Shown here: positions 56,251 through 64,000 of the stretch, in pieces
Numbering within the stretch: the stretch's first letter is position 1
How the letters are laid out: every line of letters begins with the position of its first letter
Source: Bacillota bacterium
GTDB lineage: Bacteria > Bacillota > Clostridia > Tissierellales > MES13
DNA: 64,000 bases
NCBI GenBank assembly: GCA_009711785.1
Contig: VENA01000069.1
Coordinates: 1 to 64,000 of the forward strand
Reading direction: 5' to 3'
Position numbers and translations under genes: made by a program
Notes under the pieces: model-generated
The model's database searches: none
The model's input: the letters and a program-made list of their open reading frames with translations, nothing else
What the model was told of the DNA's origin: nothing

Positions 56251-57081
56251 ATGAAAAACTTATATGGACTTTTAGGGGGAAATTTAAGTCATAGTTTTTC
56301 TCCTAAAATACATTCTCTTATATTTGATGAAAGGAAAATCGATGGCTTTTATCATTTATTTGAAGTTAGTGATAATGAATTAAAGGAAGCTATTAAAGGA
56401 TTAAAAGTTCTAGGTGTAAAGGGGGTTAATGTAACAATACCCTATAAAATTGATGCAATGAAACACTTAGATATAGTATCAGATGAAGCAAAGAAAATAA
56501 AAGCAATAAATACTATATGTTTTAAAGAAAATAAAACTATTGGATATAATACAGATTATTATGGCTTTGGAATGATGCTTGATAAATATAATGTTAATGT
56601 AGAAAATAAAAGTATAGTTATATTAGGAACTGGAGGTGCTTCAAGGGCAGTAGTTCAATATCTTACAGATAATGGAGCTAATGAAATTATTTTTATAACT
56701 AGAAACCTTAAGAGGGCAGAAAAAAAATTAAGTGGATATAAAATATTAACATATAACGATATAAAACATTTAAAAGAAGTGGATATACTTATTAATTGTA
56801 CTCCTTGTGGTATGTATCCAAAATTAGAAGAATCTCCAGTGAATAAACAGGTTATTTCTAAGTTTAAAATAGTTATTGATCTTATATATAATCCAAAGGA
56901 AACCTTATTGTTGAAATATTCTAATGAACTAAGTTTAAAGTCAATAAATGGGCTTTATATGCTTATAGCCCAAGCTATTAAATCTCAAGAACTATGGAAT
57001 GATATAGATATAAAACCAGATACAATAGATGGAATTTATGATAGAGTAAAGTCCTTATTATATAAGGAAAAGAACAAATAA
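56251..57081 (+). CDS. aroE: Shikimate dehydrogenase
   Basis: Shikimate dehydrogenase reduces 3-dehydroshikimate with NADPH. The 276-residue protein has the shikimate-binding NLSHSFSPKIHS (11-22), the catalytic Lys in GVNVTIPYK (about 61-70), NTDYYGF (about 98-104) and the nucleotide-binding GTGGASRAV (about 128-136). INGLYMLIAQA near the C-terminus is also typical. The ATG has GGAGG upstream. It is the last gene of the aro operon. aroB, aroD/Q and aroK are not in the window. Confidence 0.95.
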   Translation: MKNLYGLLGGNLSHSFSPKIHSLIFDERKIDGFYHLFEVSDNELKEAIKGLKVLGVKGVNVTIPYKIDAMKHLDIVSDEAKKIKAINTICFKENKTIGYNTDYYGFGMMLDKYNVNVENKSIVILGTGGASRAVVQYLTDNGANEIIFITRNLKRAEKKLSGYKILTYNDIKHLKEVDILINCTPCGMYPKLEESPVNKQVISKFKIVIDLIYNPKETLLLKYSNELSLKSINGLYMLIAQAIKSQELWNDIDIKPDTIDGIYDRVKSLLYKEKNK

Positions 57082-57105
57082 TTTAAAATATTAGTTAAAT
57101 AAAAA

Positions 57106-57142
57106 AATCTTAGTTAAGGTTAAACTTAATTAAGATTTTTTT
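57106..57142 (+). terminator. Terminator of aro operon
   Basis: AATCTTAGTTAAG pairs with CTTAATTAAGATT (one G-T pair), then a T tract. Confidence 0.88.
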
Positions 57143-57212
57143 ATTTGAGTAACAAGGATTTTTATAAAGAATATAATGGATTAGAAAAGATTATTAAATA
57201 AGGGGGACTAAT

Positions 57213-57722
57213 ATGGGGAATTTAAAGGTAGATAAAGAAAATATAGAAGAAGTAGATTTAAATGTTAAGACTAATAAGTTAAAAGATAAACCAATAGATG
57301 AAAAGGTGAACATATTACCAGTAGCCACTGATTCAAATATAGATTGTTGTATTGATTACTCAAAAAAAGTTCACTATAAAAAATGTGAAGATGAATTAGA
57401 AATAGTATTATCAGGTGATGATAATAAGGGTGTAGAGATAAAATGTCAAGGAAGGTTATTAAAGATAAAAGTTAAACTTAAAGGTATCTGTAAAGGTAGA
57501 AAATTAGCCTTAGGTGTATTGCTTTTAGAATGTATTAATGGAGAATTTAAAACAAAAGGATTTAAAGCTACAAACATATATATACCTGATGATTGTAATA
57601 AGCCTAAGTGTAGTAATTTAACAGTAGGGGATTTTTTATTTGTTTTACCCGAGGAAAATATTTGTTGCAAAAGAACATTAATAGCAAAAGTTATTGTGCA
57701 TTATACTGATTTAGAATGTTAA
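57213..57722 (+). CDS. Cys-rich protein of unknown function
   Basis: I do not recognise this 169-residue protein. It has no signal peptide. After a charged N-terminus (1-35) it is beta-rich and holds about eleven cysteines (DCCIDYSKK, CEDELE, IKCQG, GICKGRK, LECINGE, DDCNKPKC, NICCKR, LEC). This is reminiscent of spore-coat or exosporium proteins of clostridia, which are cross-linked by disulfides. That is only a resemblance. The ATG follows AGGGGGA. A perfect-palindrome terminator follows, so it is monocistronic. Confidence 0.7.
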   Translation: MGNLKVDKENIEEVDLNVKTNKLKDKPIDEKVNILPVATDSNIDCCIDYSKKVHYKKCEDELEIVLSGDDNKGVEIKCQGRLLKIKVKLKGICKGRKLALGVLLLECINGEFKTKGFKATNIYIPDDCNKPKCSNLTVGDFLFVLPEENICCKRTLIAKVIVHYTDLEC

Positions 57723-57725
57723 AAT

Positions 57726-57758
57726 TAAAACCTTCTTAAATTTAAGAAGGTTTTATAT
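57726..57758 (+). terminator. Terminator of Cys-rich gene
   Basis: AAAACCTTCTTAAA and TTTAAGAAGGTTTT form a perfect palindrome. Confidence 0.88.
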
Positions 57759-57866
57759 TTTTAGATAAAAATTTTAATTTAAATTTGAACATTGTATACA
57801 AAATAAATATAATATATATAGGTCAAAAAATTAACAATAAAAGCCGTATAACATAATTAGACAATA

Positions 57867-57873
57867 TTCGACA
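57867..57873 (-). promoter_or_regulatory. Spo0A box-like site
   Basis: TTCGACA, reverse complement of TGTCGAA, about 117 bp before the 34-codon small ORF and 247 bp before the isomerase-like gene. Confidence 0.35.
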
Positions 57874-57983
57874 TTTTGAAACATACTTTTTAAACTTTCT
57901 GTTACACAATTCGATTTACCTGATTTTAAAACTGTGATAGTATAATTAAGAAGGTTTTTTTTTGAAAATTTCCAAGGAGTTTT

Positions 57984-58088
57984 ATGGTAACTATAGAAAA
58001 GATATTAAGGTTACGTAATATTTTTAAAGTATTTTTTGTAAGAATAATAACAAAACTAATAAAAAAACATATATTATTTAGTGAGTAA
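57984..58088 (+). CDS. Possible 34-residue cationic peptide
   Basis: ATG 57984 has AAGGAG five to six bases upstream and opens a 34-codon frame ending TAA at 58086. The peptide (MVTIEKILRLRNIF... HILFSE) has about ten Lys/Arg residues spaced among Ile, Leu and Phe, so it is a basic amphipathic helix rather than a membrane span. A TATAAT lies at 57941-57946. It lies 25 bp before the isomerase-like gene, so it could be a leader peptide or an independent small protein. The only support is the good ribosome-binding site and position. Confidence 0.35.
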   Translation: MVTIEKILRLRNIFKVFFVRIITKLIKKHILFSE

Positions 58089-58113
58089 CTAATATAAATC
58101 AGAGGTGATATTT

Positions 58114-58974
58114 TTGAACCAACAGTTGGGTATTTCTCTTCATAATGTTGGTGTGGATTACATTACTAAGTATAATTTTAAAAAAGTACAATTGTGTCAT
58201 AAATTCTCAGGAGCAAAGGAAATAACTTCATTATTAAAGTTAAATAAAAAGCATCCAATAAAGGTAGTATATCATGCTCCAGTTTTTCATCAAGCAGATC
58301 CCACATCTACTTATTATTTAAATAGTAATACTAGATTAAGAAATGCTACATTTGATATATTAGAAGTTAATTTAAAAATGGCACAAAGTTTACCCACCGA
58401 CTATGTTATAGTACATTTCACTTCAAAGGATATAGATGAAAAAATAGATGATAAAGGATTACTTAAATTAGCAAAAGAAAGCCTAGAAAGACTTAATGGA
58501 TTAAGTAAAAAGTATAATATACCAATATATTTAGAATACAATGGTTATAATGATAGATTTTATGATCCTGATAAATGGATTGATTTAATTAAAGGTTTAG
58601 ATAATTTAGGGATTTGTCTTGATACAGGACATTTAGCCATAGCATGTAAACTTCATGATATGGATTATTTTAAAACTTTAAGAAAACTTTTGCCTAGGAT
58701 TAAATCTATGCATTTATGGAATACTAGAGGACTAGATGATATTAATAAATTTGGACATATTCCAGTACATCCTAGTCAATCAACGGAAGATGGATGGATA
58801 GATATAGAGAAAACTTTAAAAGAGGTTCTTTATTATAACTATGATACATCAGTAGTTTTTGAACCTGATTTTAAATATAAAGATAAATTATATGCAAAAG
58901 AGGGTATAGACTGGATAAATAATATGATATATGATATTAAAGGATTTAGGGAAAATTCAATGGAAGTTAAGTAG
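58114..58974 (+). CDS. Sugar phosphate isomerase/epimerase-like TIM-barrel protein
   Basis: This 286-residue protein belongs to the xylose-isomerase-like/AP-endonuclease-2 TIM barrel fold. Likely metal or substrate residues are YHAPVFHQADPTSTY (His near 51), EYNGYND (Glu), GICLDTGHLA (Asp/His), KSMHLWNTRG (His) and FEPDF at the end. TTG 58114 follows AGAGGTGAT by five bases; an in-frame GTG at 58105 lies inside that site. The activity could be isomerase, epimerase or endonuclease IV-like, and the substrate is unknown. The phosphohexomutase starts 28 bp downstream, suggesting sugar metabolism. Confidence 0.8.
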   Translation: MNQQLGISLHNVGVDYITKYNFKKVQLCHKFSGAKEITSLLKLNKKHPIKVVYHAPVFHQADPTSTYYLNSNTRLRNATFDILEVNLKMAQSLPTDYVIVHFTSKDIDEKIDDKGLLKLAKESLERLNGLSKKYNIPIYLEYNGYNDRFYDPDKWIDLIKGLDNLGICLDTGHLAIACKLHDMDYFKTLRKLLPRIKSMHLWNTRGLDDINKFGHIPVHPSQSTEDGWIDIEKTLKEVLYYNYDTSVVFEPDFKYKDKLYAKEGIDWINNMIYDIKGFRENSMEVK

Positions 58975-59002
58975 TTCAAAAGAAAAGGATGGGGTGAAAA
59001 CT

Positions 59003-60718
59003 ATGGATTTTATGGATAAATATAATATGTGGTTAAATAACGATTATTTTGATAAAGAAACAAAGGATGAATTAAAAGAAATTAAGGATAATAAAAAAGA
59101 AATAGAAGATAGGTTTTATACAGATTTAAAATTTGGTACAGGGGGTTTAAGGGGAAAGATAGGCGCAGGGACTAATAGGATAAATAAGTATACTGTATCT
59201 AAGGCTACCCAAGGACTTGCTAATTTTATTAAAGATTATGGAGCGGATTACAAAAAAAGAGGTGTAGTTATTGCCTATGACTCTAGATTTAAATCAGAGG
59301 AATTTGCATTAACTGCAGCTAAAGTGCTTGCTGGAAATGATATAACTGCCTACGTTTTTGATGATTTAAGGGCTACACCAGAATTATCCTTTGCTGTAAG
59401 GCATTTAAATTGTGCTGCAGGTATAGTTATAACAGCAAGCCATAATCCACCTGAATATAATGGATATAAAGTTTATTGGGAGGATGGAGCCCAAATGGTT
59501 CCAAGATTTGCTAATAAGGTTATTGAAAAGGTAGATGAAATTAAGGATTTTTCTAAAATAAATGTTATGAAAAAAGATGAAGCTAAAGAAAAAGGATTAT
59601 TAAATATTATAGGTAATAATATAGATGATGAGTATATAAAAAGAGTTAAAGATTTAAGTATTAACGATGTAAATAAAGACATTAATATTATATATACTCC
59701 TCTACATGGAACTGGAAATGTTCCAGTAAGAAGGGTATTAGATGAGTTAGGTTATAAAAATGTGACAGTTGTAAAAGAACAAGAAAAACCAGATCCTAAT
59801 TTTTCAACTGTTGAATATCCTAACCCAGAAGATCCTAAAGCCTTTAGATTAGCAAAAGAATTAGCAGTGGAAAATGATGCTGATATATTATTAGGTACAG
59901 ATCCTGATTGTGATAGAGTTGGAGTTGTTGTTAAGGATAATAGGGGTAAATACATAGTATTAAATGGTAATCAAACGGGAGCATTACTTCTTGATTACAT
60001 ATTAAGTGAAAAAGAAGATATTCCAGAGAATGGAGTTTTAATAAAAACAATAGTAACAAGTGATTTAGGAAGGGTAATAGCAGATTATCATAATATAGAA
60101 ACAATAGATACATTAACTGGATTTAAATTCATTGGAGAAAAAATGAAGGAATTTGAAAATAGTAATGATAAAAAATTCATATTTGGATATGAAGAAAGCT
60201 TTGGCTATTTAACAGGAACATTTGTAAGGGATAAGGATGCAGTTATTGCGTCTATGCTTATTTGTGAAATGGCAGACTTTTATAAGGATAAGGGCATGTC
60301 ATTATATGAAGCATTGCAAAGTCTCTATGAAAAGTATGGATATTATGTTGAAGAATTAGAAGCAATAAAACTAGAGGGTATAGAAGGTAAAGAAAAGATA
60401 AGAAAAGTTATAGAAACCTTTAGAAAAGAACCCATAAAAAAAATCAATGATTTAAATATTAAAACTATAAATGATTACAAAGAAGGTATTAGTAAAGACA
60501 TAATAAATGAAAAGGTAAGTGAAATTAACTTACCAAAATCAAATGTATTAAAATATGTATTTGAAGATAACTCATGGTATGCATTAAGGCCTTCTGGTAC
60601 TGAACCTAAACTAAAAATATATTTATCTGGTAATGGAAAATCTAGGGATGAGGCACTTAAAAGAGTTAATGAAGTTAAAAGTGAAGTATTAAAGAGAATA
60701 GAAAATATAATTAATTAG
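59003..60718 (+). CDS. Phosphoglucomutase/phosphomannomutase (alpha-D-phosphohexomutase)
   Basis: This 571-residue mutase interconverts glucose-1-phosphate or mannose-1-phosphate with the 6-phosphates. Four domains are visible: an N-terminal FGTGGLRGKIG, the phosphoserine loop ITASHNPPEYNGYK (Ser near 145), the metal loop GTDPDCDRVG (near 305), the sugar loop YEESFGYL (near 397) and the phosphate loop RPSGTEPKLKIY near the C-terminus. ATG 59003 follows GGGGTGA; the longer in-frame start at 58931 lies in the previous gene without a site. Length and order match PgcA-type enzymes of Firmicutes. Confidence 0.93.
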   Translation: MDFMDKYNMWLNNDYFDKETKDELKEIKDNKKEIEDRFYTDLKFGTGGLRGKIGAGTNRINKYTVSKATQGLANFIKDYGADYKKRGVVIAYDSRFKSEEFALTAAKVLAGNDITAYVFDDLRATPELSFAVRHLNCAAGIVITASHNPPEYNGYKVYWEDGAQMVPRFANKVIEKVDEIKDFSKINVMKKDEAKEKGLLNIIGNNIDDEYIKRVKDLSINDVNKDINIIYTPLHGTGNVPVRRVLDELGYKNVTVVKEQEKPDPNFSTVEYPNPEDPKAFRLAKELAVENDADILLGTDPDCDRVGVVVKDNRGKYIVLNGNQTGALLLDYILSEKEDIPENGVLIKTIVTSDLGRVIADYHNIETIDTLTGFKFIGEKMKEFENSNDKKFIFGYEESFGYLTGTFVRDKDAVIASMLICEMADFYKDKGMSLYEALQSLYEKYGYYVEELEAIKLEGIEGKEKIRKVIETFRKEPIKKINDLNIKTINDYKEGISKDIINEKVSEINLPKSNVLKYVFEDNSWYALRPSGTEPKLKIYLSGNGKSRDEALKRVNEVKSEVLKRIENIIN

Positions 60719-60720
60719 TT

Positions 60721-60757
60721 AAAAGGCTTATGATTAAAAATCATAAGCCTTTATTTG
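60721..60757 (+). terminator. Terminator of phosphohexomutase gene
   Basis: AAAGGCTTATGATT and AATCATAAGCCTTT pair around AAA, then a T-rich end. Confidence 0.88.
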
Positions 60758-60829
60758 TATAGTTTTTAGCATTTAGTAAAAAATAAACAAGACTATAAAT
60801 ATGGAGAATTTTTCTTGGAGGTTTGTTTA

Positions 60830-61300
60830 TTGACAAAGAGAATAGTATATATAAGTCTTGTTTTAATATGGTTAATAATTATATTTTCATTATCCTCAGA
60901 GGTAGGAAAAAAAAGTGATATAAAAAGTAAAACAATTGTAAATTTAATTTATGAGAAATCTGATATAATAGAAATTGACAATATAACAAAGAAAGAATTA
61001 AACTATTATGTAAGAAAGCTAGGACATGTATTAGAATACTTCATACTTACTATATTTATTTTAGGACTTTTAAAAGCATTAAATATTGATATAAAATATA
61101 AGTATGGATTAGCGTATTTTATTTCTACGACTTGCGCAATATTAGATGAATATAATCAAACCTTTGTTATCGGAAGGGATGGAAGAATAACTGATATTTT
61201 CATTGATAATTTAGGAATCGTTTCTGCACTGGTTATAGTATCGATTTTTCATTTATTACAAAGGACGATTAAATGGAAAACAAAAGGAGGAGAACTATGA
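60830..61300 (+). CDS. VanZ-like membrane protein 2
   Basis: This 156-residue protein has about four membrane segments and VanZ motifs: FSLSSEVGKKSD (about 18-29), RKLGHVLEYFI (about 64-74) and LDEYNQTFVIGRDGRITDIF (about 107-126). It is a paralogue of the protein encoded at 17516. TTG 60830 lies nine bases after GGAGG; the in-frame TTG at 60815 is part of that site. Its stop overlaps the start of the lytic transglycosylase as ATGA, so the two are translationally coupled. That link favours a cell-wall role for this VanZ protein. Confidence 0.82.
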   Translation: MTKRIVYISLVLIWLIIIFSLSSEVGKKSDIKSKTIVNLIYEKSDIIEIDNITKKELNYYVRKLGHVLEYFILTIFILGLLKALNIDIKYKYGLAYFISTTCAILDEYNQTFVIGRDGRITDIFIDNLGIVSALVIVSIFHLLQRTIKWKTKGGEL

Positions 61301-62685
61301 AAAAAAGTATAGTAACAATATCACTTATCATTTTAATATTGACTTCTTTTTCTCAAACAGCTCTATGTGATAATAAAAATCCAACGAGAAAGGAATTAGA
61401 AAGAAGAATTGAAATGGTAGCAAAAAAAAGAGGTATACCATCTGTATTACTAAAAACGATTGCAAGGGTTGAAAGTGTTTATAAACATTTCAATTCAGAT
61501 GGAAGTGTTTATACTGGAAGTAGAGGAAGTATAGGATTAATGCAAATAAATAATAGAAGTGCAGGATTTAATACTGACAAACTAAAATATGATATTGATT
61601 ATAATATCGAAGCAGGGGCTGAGATGCTTCTAAGAAAGTGGAGTATGGCAAATAATTATCTCCCTAAAATAGGTGATATGAATCCTAATGTATTAGAAAA
61701 TTGGTATTTTGCTTTATGGGCTTATAATGGTTGGGCTAAAAGTAACAATCCTAATATGAATATAAAAAAGCATACATATCCAGAACTTATTTATTTAATA
61801 GCTGAAAATGAATATAATCAAAAGATAACCCCTTTAGATAAAAAGTTATTACCAAAGTCAGGACTTCCTAGTAAGACTATTCATTATAAAACTCCTGAAA
61901 ATCATCATACTGGAGATATTTTAATGTATAAAAAAGGTGATATAGCAAAAGTAGATGTTAATAGCTCTTTAAGGGTCAGAAAATCACCAAATGGTTCTGT
62001 AATAGGGTCTTTTAGTACAGATGAAACTATAACTATACTTAAAGGACCTACTTTAAAAGAGGGCTATTTTTGGTATAAAGCAAAAAATAGTGAAAATTTA
62101 ACTGGTTGGGTTGTAGGAAATTGGATAGTAAAAACCGGAGAAAAGAAATTAGCATATGAAGATATATATAACCATTGGGCTAAGGAATATATAGTTCAAT
62201 TAAAAAGTAAAGATATATTAGAAGAGAGTAAAAACATAAGACCAAATGATTATATAACAAGGGAAGAATTTAGTGTTTATCTTGCAAAAGCTTTAAATAT
62301 GAAAAAGGTAGAATATAAACTAACTTATGATGATATTGATAAAATAGATGATGAAAACATTGAGTATTTAGAAGCTGTTTGTAAAAAAGGATATATTCAG
62401 GGATTTATCGATAATAGATTTAGACCTAAATATAATCTAAAAAGACAGGAAGTAGCGATAATACTTAATAGGGTTTTAGGTAATGAAAATATGGATGTTA
62501 AATTACCTTATAAAGATAAAGAAAAAATTTCTGAATGGGCTTTAGATTCTGTAAAATATGTTTACTCAAAAAATATAATGAAGGGTAAAGGAAATAATTA
62601 TTTTAAGCCTAATGAATTTTTAACAAGAGCTGAAGCATTCAAGGTTATATCAGATATAATGAGTTTAGTAAAAAAAGTGGCTTAG
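61297..62685 (+). CDS. Lytic transglycosylase with SH3 and three SLH domains
   Basis: This 462-residue secreted wall enzyme has a signal peptide (about 1-24). An SLT-type lysozyme-fold domain (about 30-195) carries the catalytic Glu59 in ARVES, GLMQI at 80-84 and ALWAYNGW. A bacterial SH3 domain (about 208-290) has SLRVRKSPNGSVIGSF. Three SLH repeats (about 291-462) have YNHWAKEYI, DNRFRPKYNL and NNYFKPNEFLTRAEA. It would cleave peptidoglycan glycan strands while attached to the wall. ATG 61297 follows AAAGGAGGAG; an in-frame ATG at 61273 lies in vanZ without a site. The stop codon lies in the loop of the terminator. Confidence 0.93.
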   Translation: MKKSIVTISLIILILTSFSQTALCDNKNPTRKELERRIEMVAKKRGIPSVLLKTIARVESVYKHFNSDGSVYTGSRGSIGLMQINNRSAGFNTDKLKYDIDYNIEAGAEMLLRKWSMANNYLPKIGDMNPNVLENWYFALWAYNGWAKSNNPNMNIKKHTYPELIYLIAENEYNQKITPLDKKLLPKSGLPSKTIHYKTPENHHTGDILMYKKGDIAKVDVNSSLRVRKSPNGSVIGSFSTDETITILKGPTLKEGYFWYKAKNSENLTGWVVGNWIVKTGEKKLAYEDIYNHWAKEYIVQLKSKDILEESKNIRPNDYITREEFSVYLAKALNMKKVEYKLTYDDIDKIDDENIEYLEAVCKKGYIQGFIDNRFRPKYNLKRQEVAIILNRVLGNENMDVKLPYKDKEKISEWALDSVKYVYSKNIMKGKGNNYFKPNEFLTRAEAFKVISDIMSLVKKVA

Positions 62686-62698
62686 CCACTTTTTTTTA
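62670..62698 (+). terminator. Terminator containing the stop codon in its loop
   Basis: AAAAAAGTGGC and GCCACTTTTTT pair around TTA; the TAG stop of the lytic transglycosylase starts inside this loop. Confidence 0.92.
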
Positions 62699-62759
62699 TA
62701 TTTTTCATAGTAAATGTGATATTATAAAATAAAAAGAGTTTTCCTTAGGAGGAATATAA

Positions 62760-63326
62760 ATGGGAAATAGTTTTTATGATAAAGTTCATTTACACCCTGT
62801 TATTGCTGCTGTAAGTGATGTTAAAAATTTAAATAAAGCTATAAAATCTTCCTGTGAAATAGTATTTTTACTAACTGGAAGTATATTTAATCTTGAGGAT
62901 ATAGTAAAAAGAGTTAAGGAAAGTAACAAAAATATATATATACATATAGATTTATTAGATGGTTTTTCTAGAGACTTGACAGCTCTAAATTATATTAGTC
63001 AGAAGATAAAACCAGATGGAATAATAACTACTAAAAGTAATTTAATAAAACCAGCAAAGGATATGGGGTTATTTACAATACAAAGACTTTTCATATTAGA
63101 TTCTTTGTCTGTTGAAACTGGGATAAAATCTGTTAAAGAAACAAGACCTGATGCAATAGAAATAATGCCTGGTATAATGTCTAAAATAACTAAAAATATC
63201 CATGAAAGAACTAGAAGACCAATTATAACAGGGGGATTAATATTAGAAAAAGAAGATGTTATAAAAAGTTTGCAGGCAGGCGCAATAGGAATATCAACTA
63301 GTAAAGAGGAAATATGGAGTATATGA
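62760..63326 (+). CDS. glpP: Glycerol-3-phosphate responsive antiterminator
   Basis: GlpP binds glycerol-3-phosphate and mRNA leaders to allow glycerol genes to be transcribed. The 188-residue TIM-barrel-like protein shows the family pattern: HPVIAAVSDVKNLNKAI (about 12-28), VFLLTGSIFNLEDIV, IHIDLLDGFSRD (about 61-72), GIITTKSNLIKPAK, FILDSLSVETG, PDAIEIMPGIM and PIITGGLI near the end. The ATG has AGGAGG upstream. The glycerol kinase gene follows, with a strong terminator between, which is the expected target layout. Confidence 0.93.
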   Translation: MGNSFYDKVHLHPVIAAVSDVKNLNKAIKSSCEIVFLLTGSIFNLEDIVKRVKESNKNIYIHIDLLDGFSRDLTALNYISQKIKPDGIITTKSNLIKPAKDMGLFTIQRLFILDSLSVETGIKSVKETRPDAIEIMPGIMSKITKNIHERTRRPIITGGLILEKEDVIKSLQAGAIGISTSKEEIWSI

Positions 63327-63353
63327 TTAGACTTTTTAATTTAAATATACTTA

Positions 63354-63399
63354 AACACTAGATTGTCCTTATAGAAGGATGATTCTAGTGTGTTTTTTT
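63354..63399 (+). terminator. Long terminator between glpP and glpK
   Basis: ACACTAGA with inner TCCTT, and AAGGA with TCTAGTGT, form a long stem-loop followed by seven Ts. It ends glpP transcription and is the candidate site for GlpP antitermination into glpK. Confidence 0.88.
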
Positions 63400-63491
63400 G
63401 CATTCTTCAGATTTATAGATTTTAAAGATTTTATTTTAGGTATATTTGTTAAGGGTAGTTAGTAGTGATAGTATAAAATAAAGAAATAATA

Positions 63492-64000
<509 letters not shown>

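Overview
This 64 kb window is chromosomal DNA from a very AT-rich, low-GC Firmicute, most probably a spore-forming anaerobic clostridium (Clostridia/Tissierellia type; I cannot name the genus). The grounds are strong GGAGG ribosome-binding sites, frequent TTG/GTG starts, stem-plus-U-tract terminators after most genes, S-layer homology (SLH) proteins, a c-di-GMP-I riboswitch, several sequences matching the Spo0A box, and many chemoreceptors. I see no tRNA, rRNA, CRISPR array or intact prophage.

Layout. 0.1-5.3 kb: a lipoprotein whose 5' end seems damaged by an IS200/IS605 end, an HtrA-like protease, an acidic SLH protein and two small proteins. 5.5-9.7 kb: a PAS-PAS-GGDEF-EAL protein in an operon with a chemoreceptor. 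9.8-19.7 kb: a complete Wadjet (JetD-JetA-JetB-JetC) plasmid/DNA-defence operon. It continues without a terminator into a VanZ-like membrane protein and an unrecognised 586-residue protein. 19.8-31 kb: a degenerate Nudix protein, a phospholipase C-like protein, small unknowns, a chemoreceptor pseudogene, transketolase, a riboswitch-controlled chemoreceptor, exonuclease III, a DUF454 protein and a DUF4179-type pseudogene. 31.1-33.5 kb: two tandem extracytoplasmic proteins of the erythromycin-esterase/ChaN-like type. 33.7-39.1 kb: a CaiB/BaiF CoA-transferase, an M20 peptidase, an AbgT transporter and an unusual transcription regulator; the first two have the same tandem-repeat operator upstream. 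39.1-43.5 kb: a divergent chemoreceptor facing an HD-GYP protein, then a YkvA-like protein. 43.6-46 kb: an M24 peptidase and a broken amino-acid permease. 46.2-49.1 kb: a MarR regulator with an apparently leaderless mRNA, then a polar amino-acid ABC transporter. 49.4-52.8 kb: a two-headed nucleotide phosphoesterase with LysM. 52.9-57.1 kb: an XRE-cupin regulator and the shikimate cluster aroA-aroC-chorismate mutase-aroE. 57.2-64 kb: a Cys-rich protein, a sugar isomerase-like protein, a phosphohexomutase, a second VanZ protein coupled to an SLT-SH3-SLH lytic transglycosylase, and glpP followed by the start of glpK.

How it fits together. c-di-GMP signalling recurs: one GGDEF-EAL protein, one HD-GYP protein, and a c-di-GMP riboswitch whose drawn alternative stems predict that ligand switches a chemoreceptor off. 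Spo0A-box-like sites lie upstream of the GGDEF-EAL gene, the HD-GYP/chemoreceptor pair, the SLH gene and two others, which suggests a link between sporulation entry and motility/surface change. The most novel-looking items are the Wadjet operon with two extra genes, the shared operator of the CoA-transferase/M20/AbgT locus with its candidate regulator, and the tandem esterase-like pair.

Limits. Everything here comes from reading the sequence. Family names rest on remembered motifs and no database search was run.
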